Source of the DNA: Treponema sp.
GTDB lineage: Bacteria; Spirochaetota; Spirochaetia; Treponematales; Treponemataceae
Reading direction: 5' to 3'
DNA: 64,000 bases
NCBI GenBank assembly: GCA_016294035.1
Contig: JAEDCT010000013.1
Location: forward strand, 1 to 64,000
Positions 51,118 to 61,153 of the stretch are shown here, in pieces (the first letter of the stretch is position 1; the number at the start of each line of letters is the position of its first letter). The notes beneath the pieces are model-generated. The model was not told where the DNA came from and did not search any database. It saw nothing but the letters and a program-made list of their open reading frames with translations. The translations under genes were made by a program, and so were the position numbers.

Positions 51118-53109
51118 ATGAGAATTGCGCTTATTGGAAATCCTAATTCCGGAAAAACAACCATGTTTAATGCTCTCACAGGACGAAGTGAGCATGTAGG
51201 AAACTGGGCTGGCGTTACAGTTGACAAGATGGAATATGCAGTCAGAAAAGAATTTTGTGGTAACGAAGAAAATCTTATGGCAGTTGATCTTCCTGGTGCT
51301 TATTCCATGAGTCCCTTTACAAGTGAAGAAAGCGTTACTTCTTCTTTTATTAAAAATGAAAAACCGGATGTTATTGTTAATATTGTTGATGCAACTAATC
51401 TGGAACGAAGTCTGTTTTTTACGACTCAGCTTCTTGAACTTGGAATTCCTGTTGTCATTGCCCTAAACAAAAGTGATGCCCTTGAAAAGAATGGAATAAA
51501 ATTTATTGATGAAAAACTTCTTTCAGAAAAGTGTGGCTGTCCTGTAGTCAAAACCATTGCTCAGAAATCAGTAAATCTTGGTGAAATTATTTGTGCTGCA
51601 GTAAGTCTTGCAGGAAAGTTTCAGTCGGCTCCATATAATGGAAAGATTTCAGAAGGGGCAGATAAGAATTCAGTTGAAGCAGCGGATAGAGAGCGCTTTG
51701 AATTTGTTAAGTCCATTGTTTCTGAAGTTGTTATAAAAAACAAAAAGAAAGTTGAAAGAAAGAAGGAAAGCAAACTTGATTGTGTCTTGACTCATCCTGT
51801 TTCCGGCCTCGCTGTTTTTACTGTCATTATGTGGGCCGTCTTCTATATTTCTCAGTCTACTGTGGGAACCTGGCTAAGTGAACTTCTTGCAGGATTGATT
51901 GAGTCATTCCAGAAATTTGTTTCCGGTAAATTGATTGAGGCAGATCCAATTGTCACTGCAATTCTTTGTGATGGAATTATTGGTGGTGTAGGTGCTGTTG
52001 TTGGATTTCTTCCCCTTGTCATGATCATGTATTTTCTTATTGCTCTTCTTGAAGACTGCGGATACATGGCTCGGGCCACTGTTGTTCTTGATCCGATTTT
52101 CAAACGGGTTGGGCTTTCAGGAAAATCTGTTATTCCCATGGTAATAGGAACCGGATGTGGTGTTCCTGCAATAATGGCATGCCGTACAATCAGAAATGAA
52201 CGTGAGCGTCGTGCAACTGCAATGCTTTGCACATTTATGCCATGTGGTGCAAAACTTCCTGTGATTGCACTTTTTGCCGGAGCATTTTTCCCTGAAGCTA
52301 CCTGGGTTGGTCCTGTAATGTATTTTGTTGGAGTTATTCTGATTCTTCTTGGAGCTTTACTGATAAAGTCAATCAATGCTGCAAAGTTCAAAAAGAGTTA
52401 CTTTATTATTGAACTTCCTGAATATAAAATTCCGTCTATTGGTTTTGCCGTAAAGTCAATGCTTGAAAGAGGAAAGTCATACCTTGTAAAGGCAGGAACA
52501 ATTATTCTCCTTTGCAATACAATCGTTCAGCTGATGGCTGGTTTTACACCTTCGTTCAAGGTTGCTGCTGATAATGGATCTGATTCAATTCTTGCATTGA
52601 TTGCATCTCCTTTTGCATATTTACTTGTCCCTGTAGTTGGTGTTGTCTGCTGGCAGCTTGCTGCTGCTGCAATTACCGGTTTTTTTGCAAAGGAAAATGT
52701 TGTTGGAACCCTGGCAACTGTATTTTCAATAACAAATTTTATAGACACTGAAGAATTGCAAATGGTAGAAGGTTCTGGAAATAAAATTGTAATGGTAATG
52801 GGAATAACTAAAGTTGCGGCTCTTGCATACCTTATGTTCAACCTTTATTCGCCTCCCTGTGTTGCTGCACTTGGTGCCATGAGCAGTGAAATGAAAAGCC
52901 GAAAGTGGTTCTGGACTGGTATAGGGTTCATGCTGTCTGTTGGGTTTGTTGTTGGATTCCTTGTATATCAGACAGGAACATTGATTACAACAGGAGCATT
53001 AGGTGCTGGATTTGCAGGCGGCCTTCTGTTTACTGTTGCGGTTGCAGCTTTTTCAATTTTCTTATGCATAAGAGCAAAAATCAATTTGAAAAAAGAATAC
53101 GAAAAGTAA
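51118..53109 (+). CDS. feoB: Ferrous iron transporter FeoB
   Basis: Inner-membrane Fe2+ transporter, 663 aa; start at 51118 behind GGAGG. The N-terminal G domain has GNPNSGKTTMFNALTG, DLPGAYSMSP and ALNKSDALEK. The membrane part carries the gate motifs with conserved Cys and Gly (LEDCGYMARATVVLD; GTGCGVPAIMACRT; FMPCGAKLPVIALF). Operon or tandem with feoA. Confidence 0.97.
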   Translation: MRIALIGNPNSGKTTMFNALTGRSEHVGNWAGVTVDKMEYAVRKEFCGNEENLMAVDLPGAYSMSPFTSEESVTSSFIKNEKPDVIVNIVDATNLERSLFFTTQLLELGIPVVIALNKSDALEKNGIKFIDEKLLSEKCGCPVVKTIAQKSVNLGEIICAAVSLAGKFQSAPYNGKISEGADKNSVEAADRERFEFVKSIVSEVVIKNKKKVERKKESKLDCVLTHPVSGLAVFTVIMWAVFYISQSTVGTWLSELLAGLIESFQKFVSGKLIEADPIVTAILCDGIIGGVGAVVGFLPLVMIMYFLIALLEDCGYMARATVVLDPIFKRVGLSGKSVIPMVIGTGCGVPAIMACRTIRNERERRATAMLCTFMPCGAKLPVIALFAGAFFPEATWVGPVMYFVGVILILLGALLIKSINAAKFKKSYFIIELPEYKIPSIGFAVKSMLERGKSYLVKAGTIILLCNTIVQLMAGFTPSFKVAADNGSDSILALIASPFAYLLVPVVGVVCWQLAAAAITGFFAKENVVGTLATVFSITNFIDTEELQMVEGSGNKIVMVMGITKVAALAYLMFNLYSPPCVAALGAMSSEMKSRKWFWTGIGFMLSVGFVVGFLVYQTGTLITTGALGAGFAGGLLFTVAVAAFSIFLCIRAKINLKKEYEK

Positions 53110-53157
53110 TCTGGTTATTGAAACATAGAATTGATCTTAAGTCTCCTTGTCCTTGGA

Positions 53158-54060
53158 TTATATTTCAGGGACATTTTTTTTGTTTAGCTGCTCAAAATAT
53201 TCAAGAATGATTTCATTTGTATCGACACCGCTCCAGCTGGATTTCGGCCAGCGGTGTGTTTCATCTTCAATTACAAGCCACCAGACCTTCTGACTATATT
53301 TGAACAGAGTTGATTTGTCTGAAAGCTTTGTTGAATGAATTTGATTTGCTGATTTTTTTTTGCCTGAGAAATATTCAATTGTTTTTTCAATTGATGGATT
53401 TGGATTGTCCCTGCTTGTTTTTAAGAAATCCATTGGAACAACAGGATCTTTTGTTCCGTTTATCTGGAAAAATCCGCACTGAGGAGATACATTTGTTTTC
53501 CGGACATTCCAGATATTTTCCGGCATCATTCCGCCTACGCTTACAACTGCACTGAAAGTCTTAGGTTTGCAGACTGCAAGTTTTGTGCACATGAATGCAC
53601 CGCTGCTGAATCCTGCTGCATAAGTCATTGATGTGCTGAATCCATATTTTTCCTGCAGGTATTTTGCCAGAGCATCAAGAAAATTCAATTCGGATTCAGA
53701 TTCCCTGCTGTCTGAGTATATCCATCCTGTGTCAGAAGTTGAATCAACGTACACGACACCATATCCATTTGGACAGGCCGTTTTTTCGAAATCTGTCTCG
53801 TTCCTGAAAAAGATGGAGTTTTGCCCTGCGCCATGAAGCATGAAAACCAACGGGCTGTCTTTTGTTTTTTCAGACAGGCATAGAATGAACTGGTGCTGTT
53901 TATTGTCATACCTGCACTGGAATTTTCCGGTCGATGAATCATAGCTGATATTTGAAATTTTCTTTGAGTCGCATGAGGTAAAGGAGAGAATAATCAATGC
54001 GAAGATCAGAAAAGCAATTTGTTTTTTCAATTGCAGCTTATCTTTTTCGCCTGTCACCAT
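53158..54060 (-). CDS. Lipoprotein esterase, feruloyl-esterase/PHB-depolymerase-like
   Basis: About 300 aa, alpha/beta hydrolase of the CE1/LpqC type. Signal peptide with lipobox (FALIILSFTSC). HGAGQNS is the oxyanion loop, GFSSGAFM has the nucleophile Ser, NGTKDPVVP the Asp and ETHRWP the His. May remove ferulate or acetyl groups from plant polymers. The annotated ATG overlaps the upstream cyclase gene; a TTG at 54030, right after its stop, is an alternative start. Confidence 0.85.
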   Translation of the reverse strand: MVTGEKDKLQLKKQIAFLIFALIILSFTSCDSKKISNISYDSSTGKFQCRYDNKQHQFILCLSEKTKDSPLVFMLHGAGQNSIFFRNETDFEKTACPNGYGVVYVDSTSDTGWIYSDSRESESELNFLDALAKYLQEKYGFSTSMTYAAGFSSGAFMCTKLAVCKPKTFSAVVSVGGMMPENIWNVRKTNVSPQCGFFQINGTKDPVVPMDFLKTSRDNPNPSIEKTIEYFSGKKKSANQIHSTKLSDKSTLFKYSQKVWWLVIEDETHRWPKSSWSGVDTNEIILEYFEQLNKKNVPEI

Positions 54061-55357
54061 TGGTCATGTAGTAGTTTCTCTTGTCTGCATACATTCGGGA
54101 GTCTGCCAGTTTTTCAAGATTTGAAACTGTACAGTTTTCAATTTCCCTTGCACATACAAGTCCTTTTGAAAATGTGAATGTGTTGCTGAATTCTCCAGAC
54201 CATGAAGACCTGTATTCTTCCAGCTGCTTGAGAATCTCTACTACTTCCTTGTCAGATGCATTGAATATGCAGGTAAATTCGTCACCGCCAATTCTATATA
54301 CCCGTCCAAATGGAGAAACAACAATGTTGAGACAATCTGCAACAGCTTTAATGATTTCGTCTCCGGCTTTGTGTCCCTTCAGGTCATTGGTTTTTTTCAG
54401 GCCGTTGAGATCAACTTCCATAAACCACAAATCATCTTTAATTTTTTCTGTTTCCAGAATTGAAATGTCACATTCATAGGCGTATCGATTGTAAAGTTGT
54501 GTCAGTTTGTCTGTTTGTGTAAGGCGGATGAGTGTTTCTTCTTTTCTTTTTTCTTTGTCAATATTTTGTGATGTAAAAATAACTTTTGAAAGTCTTTCAG
54601 AATTATCCCCGATTCTTATGAATGCTAATCTGTACCATTTGTTGTCTATTGATGTTAATTCTGTTGATATGAAATTGGTGTTCTCAAGGCGCTTTGCCAG
54701 TGTTGAAAGATTTGTAAATTCAAGAATTGAATCAAGATTGGATCCGGAAAAACGAATTCTCATGACACTCCAAAGTTTTTGCTGCAATGGTGCATCAATA
54801 TTTAATTCAATAATATTATGAATGATTTGATTTGCATTTCTTTCTTCAAATGTTCCATTTTCCAAATCAAGAATGTGCATGGTGTCGTAAATTGATGCAA
54901 TTGATTGGAGTGAATCATGCTCATGCCTTTCTTTTTCTATTGATGATTTTAGCCTGGCTTTCCTCTGCACTATGTTATGGATGTCCTGAAAAGAAATGTA
55001 GGCAATTTTTGTTTCTTCAGCACAATCAGTGGAGTCTGGAGTTATGATGCATTTGAGTTCATGAATCACTTCGTCTTTAAAAATTTTTCCGGGAAAGGTA
55101 ATGGATTTGTTCAGGCTTTTTACATTGTTAGGATTCAGAATTGACATGTGCTGCTTGTATGTTTCTTCCGGTATTATTTTGCTAAGCTTCTCTGAAAGTT
55201 CAGCAAAGGAAATAAATGTTCCTTCCTGCTCTGGAAGAATTCTATCATACGGAAAATAAATTTCTTGTGTTTTCGTATTTAAAATCCATACTGCATCAAC
55301 GAATTGCCGCATGGTTTCAAACAAGGCTTTGTTGTATTCTGGAATTTCAAAACTCAT
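54038..55357 (-). CDS. Diguanylate cyclase (GGDEF) with sensor part
   Basis: A 439-aa cytoplasmic protein. Residues 1-275 form PAS-like sensory modules (WILNTKTQEIYFPYDRILPE in the first). The catalytic GGDEF domain follows, with FMEVDLNGLKKTNDLKGHKA and YRIGGDEFTCIF. No inhibitory RxxD site just before GGDEF. Makes cyclic-di-GMP. Overlaps the esterase gene by 23 nt. Confidence 0.93.
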   Translation of the reverse strand: MSFEIPEYNKALFETMRQFVDAVWILNTKTQEIYFPYDRILPEQEGTFISFAELSEKLSKIIPEETYKQHMSILNPNNVKSLNKSITFPGKIFKDEVIHELKCIITPDSTDCAEETKIAYISFQDIHNIVQRKARLKSSIEKERHEHDSLQSIASIYDTMHILDLENGTFEERNANQIIHNIIELNIDAPLQQKLWSVMRIRFSGSNLDSILEFTNLSTLAKRLENTNFISTELTSIDNKWYRLAFIRIGDNSERLSKVIFTSQNIDKEKRKEETLIRLTQTDKLTQLYNRYAYECDISILETEKIKDDLWFMEVDLNGLKKTNDLKGHKAGDEIIKAVADCLNIVVSPFGRVYRIGGDEFTCIFNASDKEVVEILKQLEEYRSSWSGEFSNTFTFSKGLVCAREIENCTVSNLEKLADSRMYADKRNYYMTNGDRRKR

Positions 55358-55417
55358 AAAACATTTTCCTTCCTTTAATCCATTATACTAGTCATTAATT
55401 ATATTTTCTATAATAAT

Positions 55418-56344
55418 TTATGAAAGGTATTTTTTTAGTTCTTCCAGGTAATCCTTGCCTGCCTTTGACAGCATGACGTTTTTCCTTGTTATGTATCCGA
55501 TTTCCATGCAGTTGAGTGTGTTCTCTGAATCACTGAATGGCACGGCAACAAAATCATTTCCATTAAGTTCATTGCTTATAATTCCGGAACAAAGACAATA
55601 TGCATTCAATCCTTTCATAAGGTTCAGGTTTGTGGCACGGTCTGTTGTTCTGATAATTTTTGAATATTCTTTTTCTGCCAGAATTTCTTCAGCATAATAG
55701 AATGAACTTGATGCGTTCTGGTCAAACATAAGACATGGATAGTTTTTAAGGTCCTCAAATGTAAGGACATTTTGTTTTGCAAGAGGATGATTTTTCCAAA
55801 GATAAACGTATGCATTGCATGAAACCAGTTTTTCAAAAATCAGGTCATTGGCTTTGAAAACTTTTTCCAGTGCAGATCTGTTGAAGTCGCTTAAGTGAAG
55901 TATTCCTATTTCACTTCTGAGGTTTGTGACATCTTCAATTACAGTAAGGGTTCTGGTTTCGTTTATGGCAAAATCATATTCATCGGAGTTGCCGTCTGAT
56001 TTTTCAATTTTTTTTACCATGTCTATGAAAGCTTTTACACAAAATGAGTAATGCTGACAGCTTACTGAAAATTTCTTCTTTCTTTTTTTTGATGTATCAA
56101 ATCTTTCGAGAAGGTTATCATATTGTGCATAAATTTGTCTGGCATATTGAAGAAATTCCTTTCCTTCGCTGGTCAGACTTATTCCCTTGCTTGATCTGTT
56201 GAACAAGATAATGTTGAATTCTTTTTCCACATCCTTAATTGCAGAAGTCAGGGAAGGTTGAGAAACGTAAAGCTGGTCTGCTGCCTTGTTGAAAGATCCA
56301 ATTTCAGAAACGCCGATAATATATTTAAGCTGTTGAAGTGTCAT
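55418..56344 (-). CDS. LysR-family transcriptional regulator
   Basis: A 308-aa protein: N-terminal winged helix (MTLQQLKYIIGVSEIGSFNK, VSQPSLTSAIKDVEKEFNII) and a C-terminal substrate-binding fold. Divergent from the Rrf2 gene; the shared spacer has a CCTAT-N7-ATAGG inverted repeat, a plausible operator for it. Target genes unknown. Confidence 0.93.
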   Translation of the reverse strand: MTLQQLKYIIGVSEIGSFNKAADQLYVSQPSLTSAIKDVEKEFNIILFNRSSKGISLTSEGKEFLQYARQIYAQYDNLLERFDTSKKRKKKFSVSCQHYSFCVKAFIDMVKKIEKSDGNSDEYDFAINETRTLTVIEDVTNLRSEIGILHLSDFNRSALEKVFKANDLIFEKLVSCNAYVYLWKNHPLAKQNVLTFEDLKNYPCLMFDQNASSSFYYAEEILAEKEYSKIIRTTDRATNLNLMKGLNAYCLCSGIISNELNGNDFVAVPFSDSENTLNCMEIGYITRKNVMLSKAGKDYLEELKKYLS

Positions 56345-56381
56345 GAAACTATTTTAACATATAAAATGAAAATTATAAATG

Positions 56382-56416
56382 CCTATCTTGGCAATAGGTA
56401 ATTAAAGTCGTATAAT
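56382..56416 (+). promoter_or_regulatory. Promoter of the Rrf2 gene with inverted repeat
   Basis: -35 TTGGCA (56388-56393), 17-bp spacer, -10 TATAAT (56411-56416). CCTAT (56382-56386) and ATAGG (56394-56398) bracket the -35, so a bound regulator (LysR or Rrf2) would control access. Confidence 0.7.
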
Positions 56417-56478
56417 ATAATACATCGAGGCTGCTGTATTGTAGTGTTCAATTTAATTAAATGGAGTCGGAGTTAGTC

Positions 56479-56904
56479 ATGCTGGTTTCTACACGTGGAA
56501 GATATGCTATAAGAATTATGCTTGAATTGAGTTCTCATTCAAAGGATGACAGGGTGTCTCTTGCAGAACTTTCCAGAAATCAGGAAATTTCTTTGAAATA
56601 TGCAGAGGCAATTGTTGCTTCGCTGGTAAAGTCAGGATTGCTTGAAGGACAGCGCGGAAAAAACGGGGGGTATTCTCTAGTGAAAAGTCCTTCTGAAATT
56701 TCCATTGGTGAAATTCTTAAGATTACGGAAGATTCTCTGGCTCCCGTTGCCTGCATGGACTGTATTCCAAATAATTGCCCAAAAAAGAAAAAGTGCAGGA
56801 CTCTTCCAATGTGGGAAAATCTTGGAAAAATGATATCAGACTATTTGTATGGCATTTCTCTTGAAGATCTAATGAAGGGAAACATAAAAAGTATTTCGGA
56901 ATAG
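56479..56904 (+). CDS. Rrf2/IscR-family regulator
   Basis: A 141-aa regulator, start at 56479 (MLVSTRGRYAIRIMLELSSH) with GGAG upstream. Winged helix with SLKYAEAIVASLVKSGLLEG and GKNGGYSL. Cysteines in ACMDCIPNNCPKKKKC could hold an iron-sulfur cluster as in IscR. No isc or suf genes nearby, so its regulon is unclear. Vsr gene follows 8 bases later. Confidence 0.92.
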   Translation: MLVSTRGRYAIRIMLELSSHSKDDRVSLAELSRNQEISLKYAEAIVASLVKSGLLEGQRGKNGGYSLVKSPSEISIGEILKITEDSLAPVACMDCIPNNCPKKKKCRTLPMWENLGKMISDYLYGISLEDLMKGNIKSISE

Positions 56905-56912
56905 AATCTAAA

Positions 56913-57332
56913 ATGGACATGTCTTTAATAAAAAGTTCTGAAACAAAACCAGAACGTCAGATTAGAGCTGAACTTTTTAGAATGGGTTTTCGCTTCAGGA
57001 AAAATGACAGGCGTTTATTGGGAAAACCTGACATTGTTCTTCCTCATTATCATGCAGTTGTTTTTGTTAACGGATGTTTCTGGCATGCTCACGGTTGCTC
57101 TAGATTTAAAATGCCAAAGACAAATCCTGAATTCTGGAAAGAAAAATTTGAACGAAACAAAGCCAGGGATAGGGAACAGGTTGAAAAACTCCTGAAAGAA
57201 GGCTGGAGGGTTGGCCTTGTATGGGAATGTTCAATTCTGGGAAAAAGGCGTTCTGTCAAAATCACAGATGTTGCTTCAAGAATCTGTTATTGGCTTGAAG
57301 AAGAGCCTCATGAACGATTCAGGGAATTTTGA
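56913..57332 (+). CDS. vsr: Very-short-patch repair endonuclease Vsr
   Basis: A 139-aa endonuclease that nicks at T-G mismatches arising from deaminated 5-methylcytosine. SSETKPERQIRAELFRMGFR, GKPDIVLPHYHAVVFVNGCF with the catalytic Asp, and WHAHGCSRFKMPKTNPEFWK are standard. Vsr normally accompanies a C5 methyltransferase; none is adjacent, but two lie 28-31 kb away in the accessory operon. Confidence 0.93.
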   Translation: MDMSLIKSSETKPERQIRAELFRMGFRFRKNDRRLLGKPDIVLPHYHAVVFVNGCFWHAHGCSRFKMPKTNPEFWKEKFERNKARDREQVEKLLKEGWRVGLVWECSILGKRRSVKITDVASRICYWLEEEPHERFREF

Positions 57333-57356
57333 TTTCACATTTGTATTCAGGATAAA

Positions 57357-59048
57357 CTATTTGCCCTGGGTTGTTTTCCAGTCCGGACCATTTTTTGTCA
57401 TGAAAATTTTGACATTGCATTTGAACTTCCTGCAGTTTTTTGCAAAAAACTGAATGTCGGTTGCATATTGACTTGCAAGGTCATCAGGATGGTATGAAAG
57501 AGATATGATTTCTTCTTTTCCTTCGTCCTGAATTCTGCTTATTGCTCCGTTCAGCATGACAATATTTTTTGCAGCCGTAAGCAGATTCTGCCTGTTTCTT
57601 TTGTTGAATTCCTTTTCCAGAAATTCCAGCTGCAGTTTTTCAATATCTTTGTGTGGCTTGAATTCTTCATCAAGTTTTTTTGAGTCAATTCCTATGTTTC
57701 CTAAGAATTTTGAAAAGTTTTCAATCAATGAAGATGGCTTTTCATGGAATGCCTGGACTATTGAATTGAACCATGGAACGGCTCTTCCCTGATTGTAGAA
57801 TATATTGCATGCATGGCTAAGTTGTTCTGCTTTTGCAAGATTTTCCGCACTGAAAGTATCACTTTTTATTACATTGTATGGAGACTCTGAAAGAAATTCT
57901 AATCCAAGTTCATGGGCAGTTTCAAATAGGCTTGTTCCAGGCAACACGCTTAGACGGAATGTTTCAAGATTGTTAGGATACAAGGACAATGCAAAATCCA
58001 TGCTCTTCTTGAATCCTTCCAGGTTGTCTTTTGGCAATCCGTATATGAGATCAAATCCAAAAATGACACCTTCCTCATTTAATATGGCAATATTTTTTGT
58101 GAACAGCTTCTTGTTTAGGCTTCTGTTAACGTGGCGTAGAATTTCCGGATCTGCGCTTTGAAGTCCAAACTGAAGTGCACAAGGAATTTTTGTAAAGGCT
58201 TTTGCAAGTTCTCTGTCAATGAATTCTGCGCGGGCCTCAAAGTAAAAGAAAATTCCATTTGCTTTTTTTTCTATGATTTTCAGAAGCTCAAGTGCTCTTT
58301 TTTTGCTGGCATTGTAGGTTGGGTCCAGTACAAATACCTGGCTTATTTTTTCTTTTTCAAAAAGTTCAAGTTCTTTTTCTATTCGATCCATTGGAAAATA
58401 GCGGACTTTATTTTCACCTTTGCTTTCATAGCAGTATGAACATTTGAACGGACACCCTCGTGCAAGTTCCCATAGTGCACCACCGTATTTTTTAAGATCG
58501 ATTGTTCCGTCCAGGTATGGTGAGGCAAGTAGTTCCAGCTGTGGAGCTTCACCGCGTAAAAGAACAGGCATGTTGTTACCCTGTGTTTTTATTGAGTAGA
58601 TTCCCTGAGGTAACTGAGAGTTTGTTGAGTCAGGGTTTTGTTCCAGAAAGTCCAGAAGTTTTACCACGGCAATTTCTCCCTCGCCAGAAATTCTATAGTC
58701 AAAGTTTTCCAGTGAAAGGGGATTTGCTGTGACTTCCGGTCCCCCTGCAATGAGGATTGAATCTGGAAGTTTTTCTTTGATGTTTCGTGCAGTTGATTCC
58801 AGTAAAAAACGGTTCCAGACATAAACACTGAAAAGCACGTATTTTGGATTTTGCCTGATTATTGATTCAGTAAGACGTTCTTCAAAATTCTTGTCTTCCA
58901 TTGTCATTACTTCAAGTTTTACGTGGACCTTGTCTTTTGTTTCTCTGCTGTTTTTGATTGCGCTGGCTATACAGGCTGCTCCAAGTGGAAGTGCTTGAGG
59001 AGAGGATTCAATTAGTAGAGTTGTGCATATTGCCAGTGGTTTATTCAT
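57357..59048 (-). CDS. B12-binding radical SAM protein
   Basis: A 563-aa enzyme: N-terminal cobalamin-binding-like Rossmann domain (1-130), radical SAM core with CPFKCSYC (C-x3-C-x2-C for the 4Fe-4S cluster), and a C-terminal extension of about 180 residues. ATG at 59048 used; the frame begins earlier at TTG. Members modify or methylate diverse substrates; this one's is unknown. Confidence 0.88.
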   Translation of the reverse strand: MNKPLAICTTLLIESSPQALPLGAACIASAIKNSRETKDKVHVKLEVMTMEDKNFEERLTESIIRQNPKYVLFSVYVWNRFLLESTARNIKEKLPDSILIAGGPEVTANPLSLENFDYRISGEGEIAVVKLLDFLEQNPDSTNSQLPQGIYSIKTQGNNMPVLLRGEAPQLELLASPYLDGTIDLKKYGGALWELARGCPFKCSYCYESKGENKVRYFPMDRIEKELELFEKEKISQVFVLDPTYNASKKRALELLKIIEKKANGIFFYFEARAEFIDRELAKAFTKIPCALQFGLQSADPEILRHVNRSLNKKLFTKNIAILNEEGVIFGFDLIYGLPKDNLEGFKKSMDFALSLYPNNLETFRLSVLPGTSLFETAHELGLEFLSESPYNVIKSDTFSAENLAKAEQLSHACNIFYNQGRAVPWFNSIVQAFHEKPSSLIENFSKFLGNIGIDSKKLDEEFKPHKDIEKLQLEFLEKEFNKRNRQNLLTAAKNIVMLNGAISRIQDEGKEEIISLSYHPDDLASQYATDIQFFAKNCRKFKCNVKIFMTKNGPDWKTTQGK

Positions 59049-59058
59049 TGTTGTATCC

Positions 59059-59101
59059 AAAAAAAACAAGCAGCCGAAAGAAAAAATTACGGCTGCTTGT
59101 T
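59059..59101 (-). terminator. Strong terminator
   Basis: AACAAGCAGCCG (59065-59076) pairs perfectly with CGGCTGCTTGTT (59090-59101); on the minus strand a T-run follows. Ends the GlsB/YeaQ-type gene transcript. Confidence 0.9.
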
Positions 59102-59133
59102 TGTGTTTATTTTATACCAGGTTGATTTTGCTC

Positions 59134-59379
59134 CTAGAATTTCTTTCCCCAAATTGCACGGCAGATTACGATGAGAAGACATGTGCCTGCAATTGAGCAA
59201 ACAATTCCAAGAATTCCACTTCCTATTCCCAGAACATTACCGATAGCAGATCCCAATGCTGAACCGATAATACCAATAAGACAGTTTACCCAGAAACCGT
59301 GTTTGCTTTTCATTATAAGTCCAGCAATCCAGCCAATGAGTGCACCAGTAAGAATAGCGATAAGAATAGCAATAAGCAT
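59134..59379 (-). CDS. GlsB/YeaQ/YmgE-family membrane protein
   Basis: An 81-aa protein with three membrane helices and glycine-rich turns (LTGALIGWIAGLIMK; WVNCLIGIIGSALGSAIGNV). Often stress-linked, biochemical role unknown. Single gene with strong terminator. Confidence 0.9.
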   Translation of the reverse strand: MLIAILIAILTGALIGWIAGLIMKSKHGFWVNCLIGIIGSALGSAIGNVLGIGSGILGIVCSIAGTCLLIVICRAIWGKKF

Positions 59380-59463
59380 TTTTCCCTCCTAAGAAGTATT
59401 ATTATATAGTAAGTATAACACGAATTTACGAAATTACATATTTATATTTAAAATGTGAATGAG

Positions 59464-61080
59464 TTAAGGGGTGCCGGTCAACCTGGCTGCAATTTTTGTT
59501 GCTGCATTTTCACCATCCATGGCACTGCTGACGATTCCACCGGCATATCCGGATCCTTCTCCGGCAGGGTAAAGGTTTCCAATTGAGACTGATTCGTAGC
59601 TTTCTTTATCCCTGCAGATTCTAACAGGTGTGCTTGTTCTTGTTTCGCTTGCAATTAAAATACAATCATCAGAAATAAAGCCTTTCATTTTTCTGTTGAT
59701 GTCCCTGAACCCTTTTTCTAGTCTTCGTCTAATTTGATCTGGCAGCCATTTGTCAAGACGCGATGGAACTACTCCGGCGCTGTAACTTGTTGGTGGAAGT
59801 GACAAGCTGTCCTTGTGCTCAAGAAAATCTTTTATTTTCTGTGCAGGAGCCATTTGCCCGTTCCCGTTCTGAAATGTGATTTTTTCAATCCATCGTCTGA
59901 ACAAGAGCCCTGCCATAACTTCTGTCCCAAATTCTTTTTCTGCTTCTTTTTTGAATTCATCCGGAATATCTTCTGGTCTTGTTTCCACAACGATTGCTGA
60001 ATTGCTCCACCTGCTGTTTCTTCCGGCTGCAGACATTCCATTTACAACAAGTCCATCTGGTTCTGTTGAGCTTGGAACAACAAATCCTCCGGGACACATA
60101 CAGAAACTGTAGACTCCTCGTTCTTCCTGCTGTGTTACGACTCTGTATTCCGCTGCTTCAAGGTTTTCTTTTTGTCCGTGAAACTGAATCTTGTCAATGA
60201 GCTCTCTTGGGTGTTCAACTCTTACTCCAACTGCAAAAGTTTTTGCTTCAAGATTTTCCGGTGCAAGGTGTGAAATCATTTCGTATACTTGAAAGGAAGA
60301 ATGTCCCGTTGCAAGAAGAATTGCATCTGCAGTAAAAGATTTTTTTTCTCCAGTCTTAACATTTTCTGTTTTGATGCCCTCTGCTGTTTTTTTTCCATTA
60401 GAATCCTTTTCAATAATCAGATCAGTGCATTTTGTGTCAAAGTAGAATTCGCATCCCATTGAAATCAAAAAATTTCTCATGTTATTGATTATTGCAGGCA
60501 GCTTGTTTGTTCCGATGTGGGGATGTGCATCTGTGGTGATTTTTTTGTCTGCTCCAAAATGATGGAATATATTCATGATCTGAGGAATGCTTCCCTTTTT
60601 GTTGCTTCGGGTGTAAAGCTTTCCGTCGCTGAAGGTTCCGGCTCCACCTTCTCCAAAACAGTAGTTTGAGTTTTCATCAACAATTCCTTTTGTGCTGATT
60701 TGTGCAATATCGCGCTTTCTCTGGTCTGTCTTTGATCCTCTTTCAATGATTATGGATTTTATTCCCTTTTCCAAAAGCTTAAGTGCGCCAAATAATCCTG
60801 CAGGTCCTGAGCCAATAATCAGAACAGATTTTGTGCCATCAGCTTTTTTCCATTCCGGGATTTTAAATTCATCCTCTGGAGCTTCTCCAATGTAAATCTT
60901 GTATCTAAGAAAAAACTTGACCTGTCTTCTTCGTGCATCAATGGATTTTTTTATGAAAACTTCAGAAAAATTTTCTTCATGTATGCCTTGCTTTTCAAGT
61001 TCCTGTTTCAGCATATTGTGAATATATCTTGAGTCCTTTTCTTTGTCTGGCGTAATCTGAATGGAAATTTCTTTTTGCAT
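59464..61080 (-). CDS. FAD-dependent dehydrogenase (COG2509 type)
   Basis: A 538-aa flavoprotein. A ferredoxin-like N-terminal domain of about 90 residues is followed by the FAD-binding motif VLIIGSGPAGLFGALKLLEK and family stretches YCFGEGGAGTFSDGKLYTRS, GVRVEHPRELID, CMCPGG and GEGSGYAGGIVSSAMDG. Probably oxidises or reduces a small metabolite; not defined. Confidence 0.9.
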   Translation of the reverse strand: MQKEISIQITPDKEKDSRYIHNMLKQELEKQGIHEENFSEVFIKKSIDARRRQVKFFLRYKIYIGEAPEDEFKIPEWKKADGTKSVLIIGSGPAGLFGALKLLEKGIKSIIIERGSKTDQRKRDIAQISTKGIVDENSNYCFGEGGAGTFSDGKLYTRSNKKGSIPQIMNIFHHFGADKKITTDAHPHIGTNKLPAIINNMRNFLISMGCEFYFDTKCTDLIIEKDSNGKKTAEGIKTENVKTGEKKSFTADAILLATGHSSFQVYEMISHLAPENLEAKTFAVGVRVEHPRELIDKIQFHGQKENLEAAEYRVVTQQEERGVYSFCMCPGGFVVPSSTEPDGLVVNGMSAAGRNSRWSNSAIVVETRPEDIPDEFKKEAEKEFGTEVMAGLLFRRWIEKITFQNGNGQMAPAQKIKDFLEHKDSLSLPPTSYSAGVVPSRLDKWLPDQIRRRLEKGFRDINRKMKGFISDDCILIASETRTSTPVRICRDKESYESVSIGNLYPAGEGSGYAGGIVSSAMDGENAATKIAARLTGTP

Positions 61081-61153
61081 GAAAATATTTTAGTGGAGAT
61101 TGGGAATATAGTCCACGTTGAATATTCTGCCAAATAGATTGTATAATTTAATC

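Noticed and set aside
54081..54821. Plus-strand open frames of 132 and 104 aa
   Set aside because: Antisense shadows of the GGDEF gene; no start signals and no family resemblance.
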